Both the position numbers and the translations under genes were made by a program. Below are positions 1 through 12,838 of a DNA stretch of 64,000 bases, piece by piece (the first letter of the stretch is position 1; each line of letters begins with the position of its first letter). The notes below the pieces were generated by a model. It did not search any database and was not told where the DNA came from. It worked only from the letters and a program-made list of their open reading frames with translations. Source of the DNA: Cercophora sp. LCS_1 (taxonomy: Eukaryota > Ascomycota > Sordariomycetes > Sordariales > Lasiosphaeriaceae); NCBI GenBank assembly GCA_036250225.1, contig JAPZLL010000009.1, positions 496,001 to 560,000 of the forward strand. The letters are read 5' to 3'.

Positions 1-226
1 ACATAGGCGATGTTGGTGAGCGAGTTGATGAACTCTGTGATGTAGTATGTGATGGCGTAATCCTCTTCGCAAAAACTGGTATTTGTGTCAGCGATGAGAC
101 GAGACGGAAGTTCAGGGTTGGGGTTGGTAGTTACTTTGCGCGGGAGTCGGGCGGGCTCCAAACGCCGTGGTGCGAGTGGGGGTCTGCAGCCAAGTGCTGG
201 TTGTGGTGCCCGACCATGAAACTCAT
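1..226 (-). CDS. Alkaline ceramidase (phytoceramidase), 5' part; runs off the left edge
   Basis: Alkaline ceramidases are multi-pass ER/Golgi membrane hydrolases that cleave (phyto)ceramide to a sphingoid base and a fatty acid. Only the N-terminus is in the window. I start it at the ATG at 226 (a second in-frame ATG is at 217). Exon 1 is 226..135 and ends after GCA AA. A GTAACT intron with a GCTGAC branch point ends in CAG at 76, and exon 2 runs from 75 off the left edge. The join gives Gly-Val-Trp-Ser-Pro-Pro followed by NFCEEDYAITYYITEF, the hallmark N-terminal motif of the family (PF05875). The family match is strong because the exon join itself restores the Asn of the NFCEEDY motif. The first 30 residues are His-rich and poorly conserved. 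The catalytic His residues would lie outside the window. Confidence 0.85.
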
Positions 227-1374
227 TTTGGCTTGATGTTGGAGTTGCTCAGGATGATGATGTTTTGTGGTTGTTGCGGCTGTCGACGACAGACTGGGCG
301 GTGCGGCGTCAAAGAACGAGGTTTGCCCGTCAAGGTTTTTTTGTCCTTCTGACGCGTCAACACGTGTTGGCGGGGACCATCGTGTCGGGTTTGGGGGTTA
401 GGGTCTGAAGTGGGCTGTTGGTCGAATGTTGTTGCGCATTTCCACCTGACCAGCGACACCTGCGGCCATTGATAGCAAGAGGCCATCCCGCGAGAGCAGA
501 CATAGTTTGACGCTATTTCAGCCGGGCTCTTGAGTATCACGACGAGCCGGATGGCAGAAACGAACACAACACCCAGTGAGCTTATCGATAGCGATAACAG
601 CTGGGGCACCGTTTTTGTTCCGCTCAGGCACGGACCGATCGCGGAAGCAGCGGCACCACCCTTGCGCAGCGCCTTCCGTCCCCTGTTTGCCTGTCCACTG
701 GGGCCCCAGTTTGTCGTTCGTTTTTTCTTTGCTTATTCCATCCTTACACACATCCCAGCCTGGAGTGTTTTGCGTTCTGTTCCTTTACCAATATCGAAGC
801 TTGGCGACAATAGTCTGCGATATTCCTCCTGGCAACATCCCCCTTTCTCCTCATTTCTGTGCCTGGCTGCCTGGGTCAGTCGTCTAGTGGTAAAATCCCT
901 GCACTATGGATGTTTTCCACCCGGGCGGCACAGCACAGCGCAGCGTTACAGCAGCCAAGCCCCCCGAACCAGCTTTCTGCCAGGCGCACAAATGAGAAAT
1001 GGAGCAGCAGCACGCGAGGGGATGGAGCATGGCGCTGTCAAACCCCGGTGAACGGGCTCGCTCGCTCGGCAAATGGCTCCGCTCTGACAGGCCCTCGTTT
1101 CCTTAGAGGCTTTCTTGGAGGCTTTCTTGGAGGTGTGAAAGGGGTACTGCCTGCGCTGGACACGCCCCCGCCCTCCGCCACCCCGGAGGATTCCCACGTG
1201 TGAATAAGACCTCACTCCCGTCCGGTTTCACCGCGTCCCGTTGGATTTCGGTTGTTGGCACCCAATCGTCAGTTTCCTGTCCCTACCCCTCATTTTCCTT
1301 TGCTCTGTCACGGCAGTTCTTGAACTGCGTCCACTCCTTGGTCTCACCATCGTCACTCGTTTTTTGCTGTCAAC
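227..1374. other. Intergenic; tRNA-like relic at about 873-925
   Basis: No convincing gene. At 873-925 there is a tRNA-A-box-like stretch (GTCGTCTAGTGGT) followed after a normal spacing by CCCGGG, but the TTCGANTCC half of the B box is absent, so this looks like a 3'-truncated tRNA relic. A 12-bp tandem duplication (aggctttcttgg) lies at about 1107-1131. The rest should hold the divergent promoters of the ceramidase and FAD-oxidase genes. Confidence 0.4.
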
Positions 1375-2872
1375 ATGGCTGCCGCCCTCAGACTTACCGG
1401 CGGTTTGCTGGCTGCTGCCTTGCTGGCTGTCGCTAGCCCGGCTGTCCTCCCGGAGAGCGCTGCTGAGACGGTTCTCACGGTTGACGTTGCCGTCGTTGGT
1501 GCCGGCGCTTCGGGAGGCTACGCTGCCATTCGTCTGAAGGAGGACTACGACCAGAACATTGTCGTCATCGAGAAGCAGTCCAAGCTGGTATGGCTGCCTA
1601 CCAACACTCCCTTTTCTCATCTAACGTATGTAGGGCGGCCATGTCTCCACCTTCCACGACGAGGAGACGGGCACCAACTTCAACTTTGGCGTCCAGTCCT
1701 TCAACGACATCGGCCCCGCCCGGGACTTTTTCACCCGTCTGGGTGTTGAGATCGGCGCGGCACCCCGCGTTCCCTTGACGCAAAGGTTCGTTGACTTCAG
1801 CACCGGCGAGGAGGTCGGCTATGTCCCATCGAGCGCCGCAGACCGTACTGCTGCCCTTCAGGCCTTCCTCGCCGCCACCGAGGATTTCGAGCAGTACATC
1901 CTTCCCGGATACTGGAACTTCCCCGAGCCTGTCGACATCCCGGAGGACCTTCTCCTTCCCTTTGGCCAGTTCGTCGAGAAGTATAGCATCCAGGCATGCG
2001 TCAACCAGGTCTTTGAGGTCACCGGCATGGGCGTCGGCGACTTTGAGAACGCCTTGACCATGTATGTCCTCAGCGCCTTTGGTCCCCCAATGATCCGGGC
2101 CTTCCTCGGCCAGGGTACTACCTTTGTGCCTACATCCGGCCGCAACATTGAGGTCTACGAGAAGATCCAGGCGCGTCTTGGAGAATCTCTCCTTCTCGGC
2201 AGCACCGTCGTCCAGAGCACTCGCAGCGACGAGGGCCACGTCCTCTGGGTCAAGGGCAGCGACGGCAAGATCACGCTCGTTCGCGCTGCCAAGCTCCTCC
2301 TCGCCATCGAGCCCACGACCAAGAACATGGCTCCCTTCTCCCTCGACACCACTGAGAAGACCGTCTTCAACAAGTTCCGCTGGTCTAACGTTCACGCGGG
2401 TATTGTCTCGCACTCGTCGCTCCCCAAGAGCGTGTCGCTTGTCAACATCCCCGAGGCCGGTGCCCCCACCAACTACATGGAGCTTCCCAAGCCCAACTTC
2501 AACGCCCGCTTCGACTGGATGGGTGGCGAGTCGGACAACTGGCGTGTGCTCATGGTCGGCGATGAGCACTTCACCAAGTGCAAGGCGCAGAGTCTGGTCA
2601 AGAAGAACTTTGAGGACATGGTCAAGGCCGACACGCTGGAGCCCAAGGCCGAGGGCAGCGGCAAGCTCAAGATCAAGGCCTGGGCGGACCACGGTGCCAT
2701 GCACATGCACGCCAGTGCCGAGGATATCCGCGCCGGTTTCATCCAGGAGCTCTACGGCCTACAGGGACACCGCAACACGTGGTGGACGGGCGGAGCTTTT
2801 GCTCACCAGTTCCAGTCGGTTCTCTGGCAGTTTGATGACATTTTGCTTCCCAAGCTTCTTGGCTTGGAGTAA
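1375..2872 (+). CDS. Secreted FAD-dependent oxidoreductase, flavin amine oxidase / beta-cyclopiazonate dehydrogenase-like
   Basis: Predicted flavoprotein oxidoreductase, 483 aa. Exon 1 is 1375..1587 and exon 2 is 1634..2872, separated by a 46-nt GTATGG..TAG intron. The join restores the family motif GGHVSTFHDEETG just after the FAD-binding beta-alpha-beta. Residues 1-23 are a clear signal peptide, so it should enter the secretory pathway. GAGASGGYAAIRL (GxGxxG) followed by VVIEK is the dinucleotide-binding fold. It resembles the flavin-containing amine oxidase family that fungal annotations call beta-cyclopiazonate dehydrogenase, but no indole-alkaloid biosynthesis genes lie nearby, so that substrate should not be assumed. 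It is convergent with the SAT4-like gene. A 370-codon antisense open frame over exon 2 is a codon-bias shadow. Confidence 0.85.
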
Positions 2873-3322
2873 TACATGTTGGCGTCTTGATTTGGCTACA
2901 TAAAATATTTGCACATAGCATTATCAATGAATGGAGCGCGTCTTGTTCCTGCATTTTGTCTGTGTCCCTTGCATGCCCCCACTCGTTATTGGTACGCATG
3001 TAGTCCGACCCTGTCGTTTCGCCAATTAGTACCAAACCCCTTTCCCGTCTTGCGAATCTCCCGTGGGTTGCATCAAAGCCCGATCCATGCACCGGGCTTG
3101 GCTATTCCCCGACGTGCAGCACGCCACACAGACAGCGCTGTCAGCATCCCACATTGGTATCTGCTGGTGTGAGTCGCGCACCATGAAAGTCAAACGACGT
3201 GAGCAACGAGCTCAATTATGAAGATCTATCAACTATATACATTATTTGAACGAGAAAACGCCGGAAACGACCGTACCGTGTCCAAGGTACCAAACACCTT
3301 GCTGTCCATATTTCACACTGGC
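2873..3322. other. Convergent 3' intergenic region
   Basis: Shared 3' region between two convergent genes. I see no coding signal, RNA or notable repeat. Confidence 0.5.
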
Positions 3323-4764
3323 TTAGTGATCACCAACACTGACCTTGACCTCGGTCGCCACCACAATCCCCTTCTTCCTGTCCTGGCCTCTCTCCAGGAT
3401 CATCTCACTGCTACTCCCATCATCCGCCTTGTAAAAGCTTCCTCCTGCCCTAACAACGGGCGCCAACCCCGTATGCAGCGCCGACGCCCTCTTTCCATCT
3501 CCTCCACTGCCGCTGCCCTCCCCACTGCCCATCTCGAACTCATCATCCGACAACTTCCTCGGCCGTCCCGCCTCTCTTGTCCCAAGCGTTCCACCGCGTG
3601 ACCTGCTCCGTCCAGTGCCATACGCATACCGACTCCCGCTGTTGTAATACTGCTCCGTTGATCCCAGCTTGAGCACCCGATTGACGAGAGGCTTGAGGGT
3701 AGCCGCACAAGCAGCGATGATCCCGATGTTGAGTTGTAAACTGCCAAACATGTTAACATCATCATCATCATCATCACTCCAAACAGAAGAAGAAGAAGAA
3801 AAGGAGAGAAGAATACTCACAACCCCCAAAACTGAATCCACTGATTAAACGTCTTATCGGGATCCCTCGAAAACGCAATCTGATACACGGCCTTCAGGAT
3901 CCCCATCACAACCGCAAAATAGCCCAACGACAAAATCCCAATCAAATATATCCTCGTTCGCCTCTTCATCTGCAACGTCCAGATAATCGGCACCGGGAAC
4001 GCCGCGAACAGCACGTCCGTCGCGATGTTGAAACTGGTATTGACCAGCGCAAACGTGACAAACATGCCAATCGGGTAGCAGTATGCACCTTTTGCCACGA
4101 GGGACGTATCCCAGTGCGCAGCCATGGGCGTGCAGTGGAAGAAAAATGTCATGGCGCCCATGATGGTGTACGACACCACGATGGCCATGGTGCCGTAGAG
4201 GGAGAACTTGTACCATTTGTGCGTGGATAGTCGTAAAAGGTTGAAGCCGATGGAGAGTTTGAGGAAGCCGAGCGCCAAGGTGGCGGATATGACGGATTGC
4301 CAGAAGCCGGCGTGTTGGAAGGTCACCATGGTGGGTTTGGGGATCGTGTCTTGGTGGCGGCCGAGGCCGTGGGCGGATTGGATTACGAAGATTATCCAGC
4401 CGCCTAGGGCGCAGAGCTTCGCGTCAATTTTTGTTAGCTTTTCTAGTTTAATATCCTTTTGGGTTTTTTTTGCTGTTTTCCTTCCACGGCGTGGGAATGA
4501 TGAGGAAAGGGGTGTGATGGGTGGTGTGGGGAAAGGGGGGGAGAAACATATGAAAGAACTCACAGCTGATATCACCATGCAAATGTCATCTTTTCCGGCT
4601 GATTTGACGACGAAAAGGCGGGCGTACATGCGCAGCGACACAAAGATCAGAGCGACGGCGTGCACAGCGGTGGTGACGCCCAGAATCCGGGGGAGGTTCG
4701 ACTCGGCGGCGCGGACGGGGTCGATAAAGACCGTCCCGTTGGACGGAGCCGTGATGTTCGACAT
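3323..4764 (-). CDS. SAT4 / fungal rhodopsin-like seven-helix membrane protein
   Basis: Integral membrane protein of the fungal rhodopsin-domain family (PF20684, SAT4), 404 aa. The biochemical function is unknown; relatives include PTH11-type receptor-like proteins. Exons are 4764..4564, 4416..3821 and 3740..3323, with GTGAGT donors and a CTAAC branch in intron 1. The second join gives FWGFLQLNIGIIAAC, the conserved last-helix motif, which validates the junction. Seven hydrophobic segments are visible. Ala-His-Gly-Leu-Gly-Arg-His follows helix 2, and the paired cysteines of the family occur in HCTPMAAHW and GAYCYP. The C-terminal tail of about 120 residues is hydrophilic and Gly/Ser-rich. Intron 1 is 147 nt, a multiple of three without an in-frame stop, so its retention would still give a protein. 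No CFEM domain is present. Confidence 0.88.
3750..3777. repeat. ATC trinucleotide microsatellite inside an intron
   Basis: About six ATC units lie in intron 2 of the SAT4-like gene, followed by a GAA-rich run at 3785-3800. Confidence 0.7.
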
Positions 4765-7569
4765 GGTGTTTTTGGGATTTGTCGATCTTGTCTGTTGTCG
4801 ACTTGGTCTGATCGGGGCCTACCTAGTCGATCGGTTGCTCGCCTCGCCCTGCTACCGGGCCCACCTGTGCTTGGTGATGCAGCAAGAGACAAAATGGCAA
4901 AGATTGGCAGTGACAAGAAGATCCGCGGGGAAGGCCCCAGGTGTTTAAAGTGTTCTCGTCAGCACTCTGCCACTCACTCACACCCGTGGTGGTGGGATGG
5001 GATGGGATGGGATCCCTGCGTAGGATCAATGACTGCAATTGGAATGGGTGGGAATGCCGCCCATCTCCCGCGTTGCACAGTCGCAACCGCCCTCGGGTTG
5101 GTTCCAGAGTCTTGATGGGTGTGGTTGCCAACGTCTGTGGTCATCGGTCAGGGAGCATCACTGTCCCTTGCTCTTCACAATGGACGACATATCTCCGGGG
5201 AGTGTGCCGGCAAAAGCAGCATGGGTGTCCATGAGATTGTGAACCAGGCAGGGCAGCTAGCGAATGTGGCAGAGGCAGACACAAATGAACAAGGCATCAA
5301 TCCTTCTCGGCGCTGCACTGTGCCCTTTCTGCTGTTTCTTGAGTGTTCTTGGCGCATCATTCCCCCCGTTCATGACGCTAGCCGATCCGGAGGCCCTGGC
5401 CCGTTCGGTACCAGAATCGCAAAGGGATCGGGAAAATTTGTTTGCGAGACATTCCCCGGTTTTATTTCCCCATCATCTGTCCATCCTGCTTTCTTTTTTG
5501 GCGGTCTTGCGGTGTGTTGATGGCTCCACGTTTCAGCGACCAACATTAACACCGCCGTTCGGAGCACGATGCGGGAATTTGGCAGGTGGGACATGGTCAG
5601 GACTTCCTCTTGTTTTTCTAGCTTCGGGAATCCCGCCCTGTTGATGGCTATCACCGGGATAACCGGTGCTTGTTCTTGTTGTGGATTCGGCGTTATCGAT
5701 GGCATCTCGAACCGGTTGACGCCATTGAAAAAGAAAGTAATCTTCACCGACGAACGGAGATGTCAACCTCGGTTCTGGTTGACAGCTGTCATAGCAGCCC
5801 ACTTCATTGCGGGTTGCCGCCATTTAACACAGCAGTGTCACCGTCAAAGATGCCCAGGGCTTGCCTGTCGGACAGCGAGATCCCTGATGGGTCGAGAAAA
5901 GGGGCTCCTTCTGCCCGGGATGGGAGGGGCGCTTCGCCAGTATGAGCTGATGCGTGAAGAGCTTGGTGTCAAGAAGATTCCTGGCCGCCACGTCCTCTGG
6001 ACTCACCGTTTCTCCTTTCCGTTTGTTGGCATTTCTGCGCCTTTTCCAGTCTCATCATGATCGAATGAATGTCGTGGCGCGGCATGTGGAGGATGGCCCG
6101 ACTTCAATGCCGTCCAATCCGAAGGCGTCAGCCATCACAACAGCGGTTCAGCCGCCAAGCTCCCCACCGTAAACCACGCCTCCCGCAGGCGGCACAGTCG
6201 AAACGAAACCGAGTGGCGTTGCCCTCCTCCGGGATATTTTGTCATTCCCATCATCAATCCCATCCCGTCTCTCACCCTCCAACACAACCCAGCGTCAAAA
6301 TGGTGTTGGAAAATTCATTGCAACAAGGTCGTCCCTCTAAAAGTGACGCTAGAATTTTCCATGACACGTCACATTTCTCTAGCAATTCGAATCGGAACGT
6401 CTGTTCTCTGGCTCCGACATGAGGTCGCATCGCTCCAAGAAATGGTGGGGACTCAATCGGTCCTGTCCGGACCGGTGCACTGCCCAACGGGCGTGATGGG
6501 GCTGGCTCGGTTAATCTTGCCGTAACGCTACGCCACCCATCGTTTTCTCGATCCTCCTCAGTGTGATTTTACAGAAGAAAAGGGAAGTGATGTGGACGCC
6601 ACAGACACATCGCCCAATACCTGTCTGAATTCTTGTGATAAGAAAAGAAAGATAGGAGCTCTTTCTCCGTCGGGAATATCAACTCCCCATCCCTAACTGC
6701 ATGACTGGTCCCGGCCACATTCCATCCATGCAGAGCGAAAAAGGGATGCCTGCACAGCGGCCACCACAGGGCACGACTGGTGTCCATCTGGGGTGAAACG
6801 CCCCACAGGAGGGGGACAGGAGACGGGAGATGAAAGGCATCTCGAAACGGACGATGGTGCAAGGAAGATCCAGGAACGAAAAAAAAAAAAAGCCCCCACG
6901 AATCCATGATGGACGTCTGTGGATGTTGGCATATGCCAAGATGCTAGTGTCGCGCGAACGGACGTTGGATCCGGGCCGCTGGCATGTTGCATCCGCTGGC
7001 GCTAGCGTCCTCTGGTGCACACGAGGGGGCTAGGACGGATGGAGGACACGGGTTTCGGGGAGGCCGGCAGGGATGGGGATCGAGCGATATTCACTTTGGC
7101 TTCGATTTTGAGGAGGTGAAGTAGCGTATGCGATCAAAGTGTCAAGTTGTGATAGAGTTCGAAGACGAAAGGGACTCATTTCCACTCTTTCGATTTGCGT
7201 CGTCTTTGCGAGAAGTTGAGGAGCCAAGGATACCCTTGACTCCAATTTCAAGCAAACGCCATGCACGGTGTCCCCAACTTGGCTCCCCACGAAGTTTCGT
7301 CAAGCATTTGTAAAGTCGAACTAAAAGGGGCTAAGACATGGCGAGCTCGGAGTGTCGGCAACTCCCGAACCAACAAAGAACATGCTTCAGACTTCTCGAA
7401 CACCATCTCTCATACGAGAAGACGAAGTCTGGAGGCAAAAGAGAAGCGAGACTCGGTAAAGTGAACATTGAAAGTTGCGTATTAGAATAAAATGATAGAT
7501 AATACACAAGTTGGCGATCCTGGCTTGTCGCGCTCCTCTGTTCAGCGGCGTTCAAATCCTGGTGCTTTA
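4765..7569. other. 2.8-kb intergenic region, no gene recognised
   Basis: Only short frames of the size expected by chance. Simple-sequence items: a (GGGAT) run at about 4995-5013 and a poly-A run of about 12 at 6880. No motif, tRNA or conserved protein segment was recognised. It holds the upstream region of the SAT4-like gene and the downstream region of the OPT gene. Confidence 0.5.
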
Positions 7570-10074
7570 CTATGGCGTCGGACAATGGTCATATGTCCCG
7601 TCGACGTTGTTCCCCCACCATTTCGGGAACGGCGCTGAGATGCCACCGGCGCCAAACACAGTGAATGACAGCAGGAATGCAGTCATCAGGGCAGCGCCGT
7701 CCCAAGCGCCGGTGACCAGATACGAGTATTGCTTGAAGATCCTGGGATGGCTTCGGCGAACGTACAGCTGGTTGATAAGGCCAAAGGTGCTCATGCTGAG
7801 AATGACGCACGTCTGGTTGCTGAGGACGGGGATTTCTCCGCTCGCCTGGATGAACTGGGGCAGATTAATCCTTTGGAGATCAAAACCCTTGATCTTCGGG
7901 TTGAACTAAGACTGTCAACTTTGCTGGTCACGAGCGGATGGGCTGGGACTTACGTGGTAGATGAACCGATGCACGGCGACTGCAAGGAACCCGACCAACA
8001 GACCCAATGGGACCATAGCGTACGTCTGTCCGGCCTTGTAAAGATACTTTGCCAGAGCCCAGGACGTGGCGGTGGTGTTGTACCCCTGAATGCTGGCGCC
8101 ACTCCACGTGTTGGTTCCGTCACCGTCAATGAGCAACTCCCTCTGCGTCGTGACAATGGACTTCATGACGGCGTAGTTGACGAACCCACCCAGGACGGTG
8201 CCGTAGATCTGGGTGAGGAACATGACGCGCGGTGGAATCTTGAGGTACTCGCCCATCTTCAGGTCGTTGGACAGATTTACGGCGTTCATAATGACGCTGT
8301 GTGACCAAGCGGCAAAGTACATGTTTCCAACTGGTAGCTCGGGGAGAATGAGACCCGCCAACATTTTCGACAGATTATTCGTCGCGATGCCGTTGCCGAA
8401 TCTCGAGTAGAGGAGCGTGCTCTGTCTCCATGTCAGCGAAACCTACATCAGTGGAGGGAAAAGCTTACCAAAGGTGCAACAGTGAAACCCAAGGCTATGC
8501 TGATGAAAAAGGCCCAAACAGGGAACGTGATGTTTTGCGTCGTAACCACAATCAGGCCCAGCGCAAAGCTGCCCACAAGAACTATCATGTACCACCACCA
8601 CGACACTTCCTTGTAGTGCTTTGCCATGTGTCGATGGTGTCGGTCCTGGAACACGCCCTGTCTTGCGCTCTTGAACGACCGGACAACATCGCCACCCCAA
8701 AACAAGGTACAATGCCCGACCAGGGCCCCGATGGCGGCGTTAGCCATGAACATGCCGTATGCAAAAGTTGCTGTGAGTCGTGGAATACCATGTTCCTGCA
8801 GGGCGTCTTGATGAAGCCGGCCACCGAAGAAGATCTTTTCGATTGGATATCGTTTTCCTTCCGCGGTCAAAAGGCGGGTGGACATAAACGGGAGGGACCT
8901 CGCGTTGAACGCGTTGGAGTAGTACAAAGCGAGCATGGCGAAGCTACAGACGGTGACGCCGGCCGTGTAGTGCAGCTGCCACTTCAGGGGTAGGGACGTC
9001 GTGAACGAAGTGACGTACTGCCAGTCAAACGTGAAAGTGAACCAGCCGAGGCCTTGGTTGGGCAAGGAGCCGCCAAAGAGGTTCTTGAGGACAGCCGCTT
9101 TCTCACCCGTTGCGTGCATGGCTGCGAGGCACGGGATGGAGACTGAGTTGAGCCATGGAATGATGTACTGCGGGAAGAACTCGTAGAGAAACATGCCGAT
9201 GAACGAGTACCAAAACCACCGGAGTGGCTTGGATCCCTTGAGGTCTTCCCAGTGGAGTGACTGGAGTACTTTGACGGTTGGGATGGTGCTCCAGTAGACG
9301 GCCTCAACGTGCCAGACGGCCATGGGGCGCATGATGCCACAGATGCCATAGCCGAGAAGCCCGACGGAGATGACGGTGAGCACAACGGTGATGGGGTGGA
9401 TGGGCAAGTCGTAGAAGAGCTCCTGGGCAGCGAACACTTGGAGTGACTCCTTAGCGTTGGAGGCTGAAGTGGCCGTGATGGCGCAGATGGCATGTTCCTT
9501 GAGATTCCAGCTGCCCGAGTTGATGAAGGAGGCGACGGTGATGTAGAGAGGGAGTTTCGCTCCTTCAGGATTCTTAGCTCTCCACTTGGCTTCCATGCGG
9601 TCGCCTCGCGGAAGAAAGGTCGCCCATGCGTTTCCGAGGAAGTACGCGATTAGGACGATAAAGGTACCGGAAATCGAGACGGTTGTTGGTTTGAACTGAG
9701 GCCCGGTGTTAGTGGTCACCGCTACGTTGTGGGGAGACACTTACAGCATAGATCTGGGTCATTACAGCCTGGAAGGCTGATAGGCAAGATGCCAGGACGA
9801 TGCTTCGGAACGTCAAGGCAGGCTCGAAGTCGTCGCGCAGAGACATGAGATGGTTGGCGGCGTCCGCGCCCGAGCTGATGACCTTGTCGTCATCGTCGTG
9901 GTCTTCTCCCCGTCGACTGTCAAAATCAGACCGGGGGATGGTGACAATCTCTGACTCTCCTTTCTTGTGGGCGGGGCTGATACCTCCCTTCTCGCTGATG
10001 GATGGCGTCTTGTCATCTGAGGTGCTTGAGACCCCCGTTTTGGGGACCTCTTCGATTTTGTCGGAGGAAACCAT
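7570..10074 (-). CDS. OPT-family oligopeptide transporter
   Basis: Proton-coupled oligopeptide transporter (PF03169), 786 aa, predicted at the plasma membrane or an endomembrane. Four exons: 10074..9745, 9695..8469, 8421..7954 and 7905..7570. All introns are phase 0 and about 48-50 nt, with GTAAGT/GTAAGC donors. The N-terminal 85 residues are hydrophilic and acidic (cytosolic), followed by about 14 hydrophobic segments. Family landmarks: GSWNLKEHAI, FFPQYIIPWLN, the Asn-Gln-Gly-Leu-Gly segment, GNMYFAAWSH, LKMGEYLKIPPR, and a C-terminal VLSNQT plus YVRRSHPRIFKQYSYL segment typical of fungal OPTs. The last exon ends with PFPKWWGNN. All motifs are intact. The substrate could be small peptides, glutathione or a siderophore-like peptide; the sequence does not decide. 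Confidence 0.93.
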
Positions 10075-12838
10075 TGAGCGAGTGTGATGAGTATTTTAGA
10101 AAACACTTACGAGTTCGGCGAACCGCCATGTCGGTAGGGGAATGACAAGCGTTATGGGGAAAGTTGCGCCATATTAAGCTTTTCGGTTTACCGGTGGGCG
10201 CCGGCGTTCCGCATCATCGACGAGGTGCCACCAAGATAACCTGTGCCACCAGATAATTAGTGTCTCGGGGGCGCAAGGCGAGACGGCGATGGCGCCATCG
10301 TGGCTCACGAGGCACCAGGGAGAGGTTTGGATGAAAGAGATTACTGATTACAGTCGAAGGTGAACGTTGGGAAGGTGCGCCTGCATCATCCCTGGGTAGG
10401 GCAAACTTCGAGTTTTCTGTGGAAGTCTCGGCCCGAAGAAACTGTGAATGTGATCACACGACTCAGCTTGTCGCCGAACCCAATTGGTGGACTGCATCGG
10501 TGACAGACGACAGAGGGCCGAGTCACCTACGGGTTGTCTGGGCACCGCCACCAGGCGCCATCGCCCGGTGTTGGTGTTACTCGGTCGCAAAGACTTAGGT
10601 CGCATGTGATTTGAGAGCTGAATGCGGAGGTCGATGGCGGGATCCACTTGGCCATGGACCTTGGTTGCAAGACGACTTGTGAACACGAAAGGTAACGTTA
10701 TGAGGCGGCTGCTTCCTTGCCAGAGATTGCCTCGTGTCCTCGATGCGGGGCCGAATCTTTCGACTCGCACCTGCCTTGCCTTGTGAGATGCTGCTCGGGA
10801 AGTGGGCTGGCGAGCTGTTGACTGGTTGGATCAATCCCGATCCGGAGGGATCCAACGTGTAAATCCAGCAGTTCTCGGGGTAAATTTAGTTGGAGGAACG
10901 TATCATTGAGTATGAACTCGGCGTGAGGAAATGCGGAGGGTTGAACAGGATGCCAGCGTGGCTGCGGTGAGGTGACGGAAGGCGCCCGACCGACCGCACC
11001 TTCCCTACCAAAACGACGATGGGACTTCTCCACCGGGCGTTTCAAAGTTTCGATCGGGATGATAAGCAGCGAGCGAAATTCCGCCGATCCGGGTCGACGG
11101 TGGCTCTAACTGATTGACTGTGACTTTCCGATCCGAGCATCAAGAATCACTTCATCACACGGGGGCGCTTGGAGTTTGCATGACCGAACTGCATCGGTGG
11201 AGGTATCCATGTGTAGGTATTTGCCGGTATGGAGAAGTAAAAGATGCTCACAAGGCGTGTGCTGTGCAAGCCAAGCAGCACTCGACCACCTTCCCGACAG
11301 GTTGTTGTAGGGGAGCAATCTTTTGAAGAAGCCAACCAGGGGGGTAATCCGTGCTATATGGGGTCAATGAAGGATCCGAGCTCACACGGAAAAGAATCCT
11401 AGGCTCGTCGTTTTTTCCGTCGACGGAGAGGTTCCAGTACCCCCCGAGAGAGACACAAGGGATTCACGTGATGACAGCGAAGATGGAGGTCAACAGCTTG
11501 TCGGGATCCGGGCTTGAAGATGCATCGGAGAACAGGATCTCCAGCTCTTGCAAAAACGGCAGTTGGAGGGCCAACAGGGAGTAGAAGGAGGATCAAAAGT
11601 CCATCAAGACTTCGTGACAGAAGAGGCTTGGTACCTTCTCTGATCTACCGTGGGTGCAAAGCATGGAGACAATCACTGTTGCTGGAAGGCGCTCAACAAA
11701 AACCCGGGGTTCACTAGCAACTGGTGGAATCATAACGATGATCTCAAGCAGTTTTGCGAGGACTCATTGGTTACCCTGACATACAGCCTGCTGGCAAGTG
11801 CAAAAACCACTGCTGGATCCCCTACCCAGGATACAGCGACCCGCCCTGACGAGGGTGTAGCAAAAGCAATATACAGTCAACTTCCTGCGTGTGAATACTA
11901 CCAATACATTCCTGGGGTGTTCAAAAGTCCGACGGAATATGACAAAAATAAATATATCGCGGCAGGAGCCGGGATGCGGATCTGGGCCCCTGAAGAAATC
12001 CGTCCCGTTCCCGCATGATAATCCTCAAGAAAGTTCCCCGGTTTCTGAGACAATTTACAATGAAGGCGAACAGAAAAACAGTTGCCTGCTTGAAAGCATG
12101 ATGCATCCAGATCAGGTACCGACACACCTGCAAGGTGCCATACCACCTACTCTAAACAGGTAGACGGCCAAGAAGGGCGGGCTTGGCGAAGATGGCAGGA
12201 TATGACATCAGGGATCGGAGACTTTGTCCCATAACCAAGTGAATACATGTGCTGCTTGGCGTTTAGCATGAGGCCGAGCTCCAAACCGTTGGGGGCAGTC
12301 GGTCGTCTACCTACCTACCCATCTACAACAAACAGCCTGGCGTTGGGTGGGTGTCATAAAAGAGCAAGTACATGGTAGATTCTAACATACTGAGTAAACG
12401 AGTGAGTAAAGTATTCTTTCCATTAGGTCGCTGTGGATGGATAGATGTGAGAAACGATTGAACTGTGACGGCCGGGTGCATGCGGAATGTCCGTCCCCTG
12501 TCACTAGGTAGAGACAAAGTCAGTATTGCTTCAAGGGACAGGAGAGAGGCGAGCGGCCCCTATCGCAGAAGGGGTATTGCCGCAGGAGAGTGACGGCGAA
12601 ACCATGGCGCCCGGTGTTGTCCAAAGCACCAGCACCGCTCGAGTCAGGAGGCAGCCAAAAAAAAAAAAAAAAAACCCCGAGCTCAATGGCGCATATAAAG
12701 AGCAAGTTAACACCCGCCAACTCTGCTCCATCATCCAGTCATCCCACATCATCATCAAACCACAGTCACCCATTCAGCAAACGAGCAACCAGCTTCCAAC
12801 AACTCTCCAAAGCCCTCCACCTCACCACAACCTTCAAA
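10075..12838. other. 2.7-kb intergenic region, no gene recognised
   Basis: I scanned both strands for conserved motifs and joined exons without success. A 122-codon frame at 11650-12018 has no recognisable motif. A 17-nt A-run lies at about 12658-12674. The right end contains the TATA-like element of the next gene. Confidence 0.5.
12692..12700 (+). promoter_or_regulatory. TATA-box-like element
   Basis: CATATAAAG lies about 140 nt upstream of the ATG of the cysteine-rich preproprotein gene, with a CA/CT-rich leader between them, a normal core-promoter layout for a highly expressed fungal secreted-protein gene. Confidence 0.5.

Noticed and set aside
873..925. tRNA-Gly-like sequence
   Set aside because: A box is good but the B box and 3' acceptor are missing, so it is not called as a tRNA gene.
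1598..2710. 370-codon minus-strand open frame opposite the FAD oxidoreductase
   Set aside because: It is a third-position shadow of a GC-biased coding exon; its translation has no motif, while the plus strand has GxGxxG and GGH motifs.
1375..10074. A secondary-metabolite cluster including the FAD oxidase, SAT4-like protein and OPT transporter
   Set aside because: No polyketide synthase, NRPS, terpene synthase or pathway regulator is present in the window.
11650..12018. 122-codon frame in the large intergenic region
   Set aside because: No motif, no plausible flanking exons, no homologue known to me.
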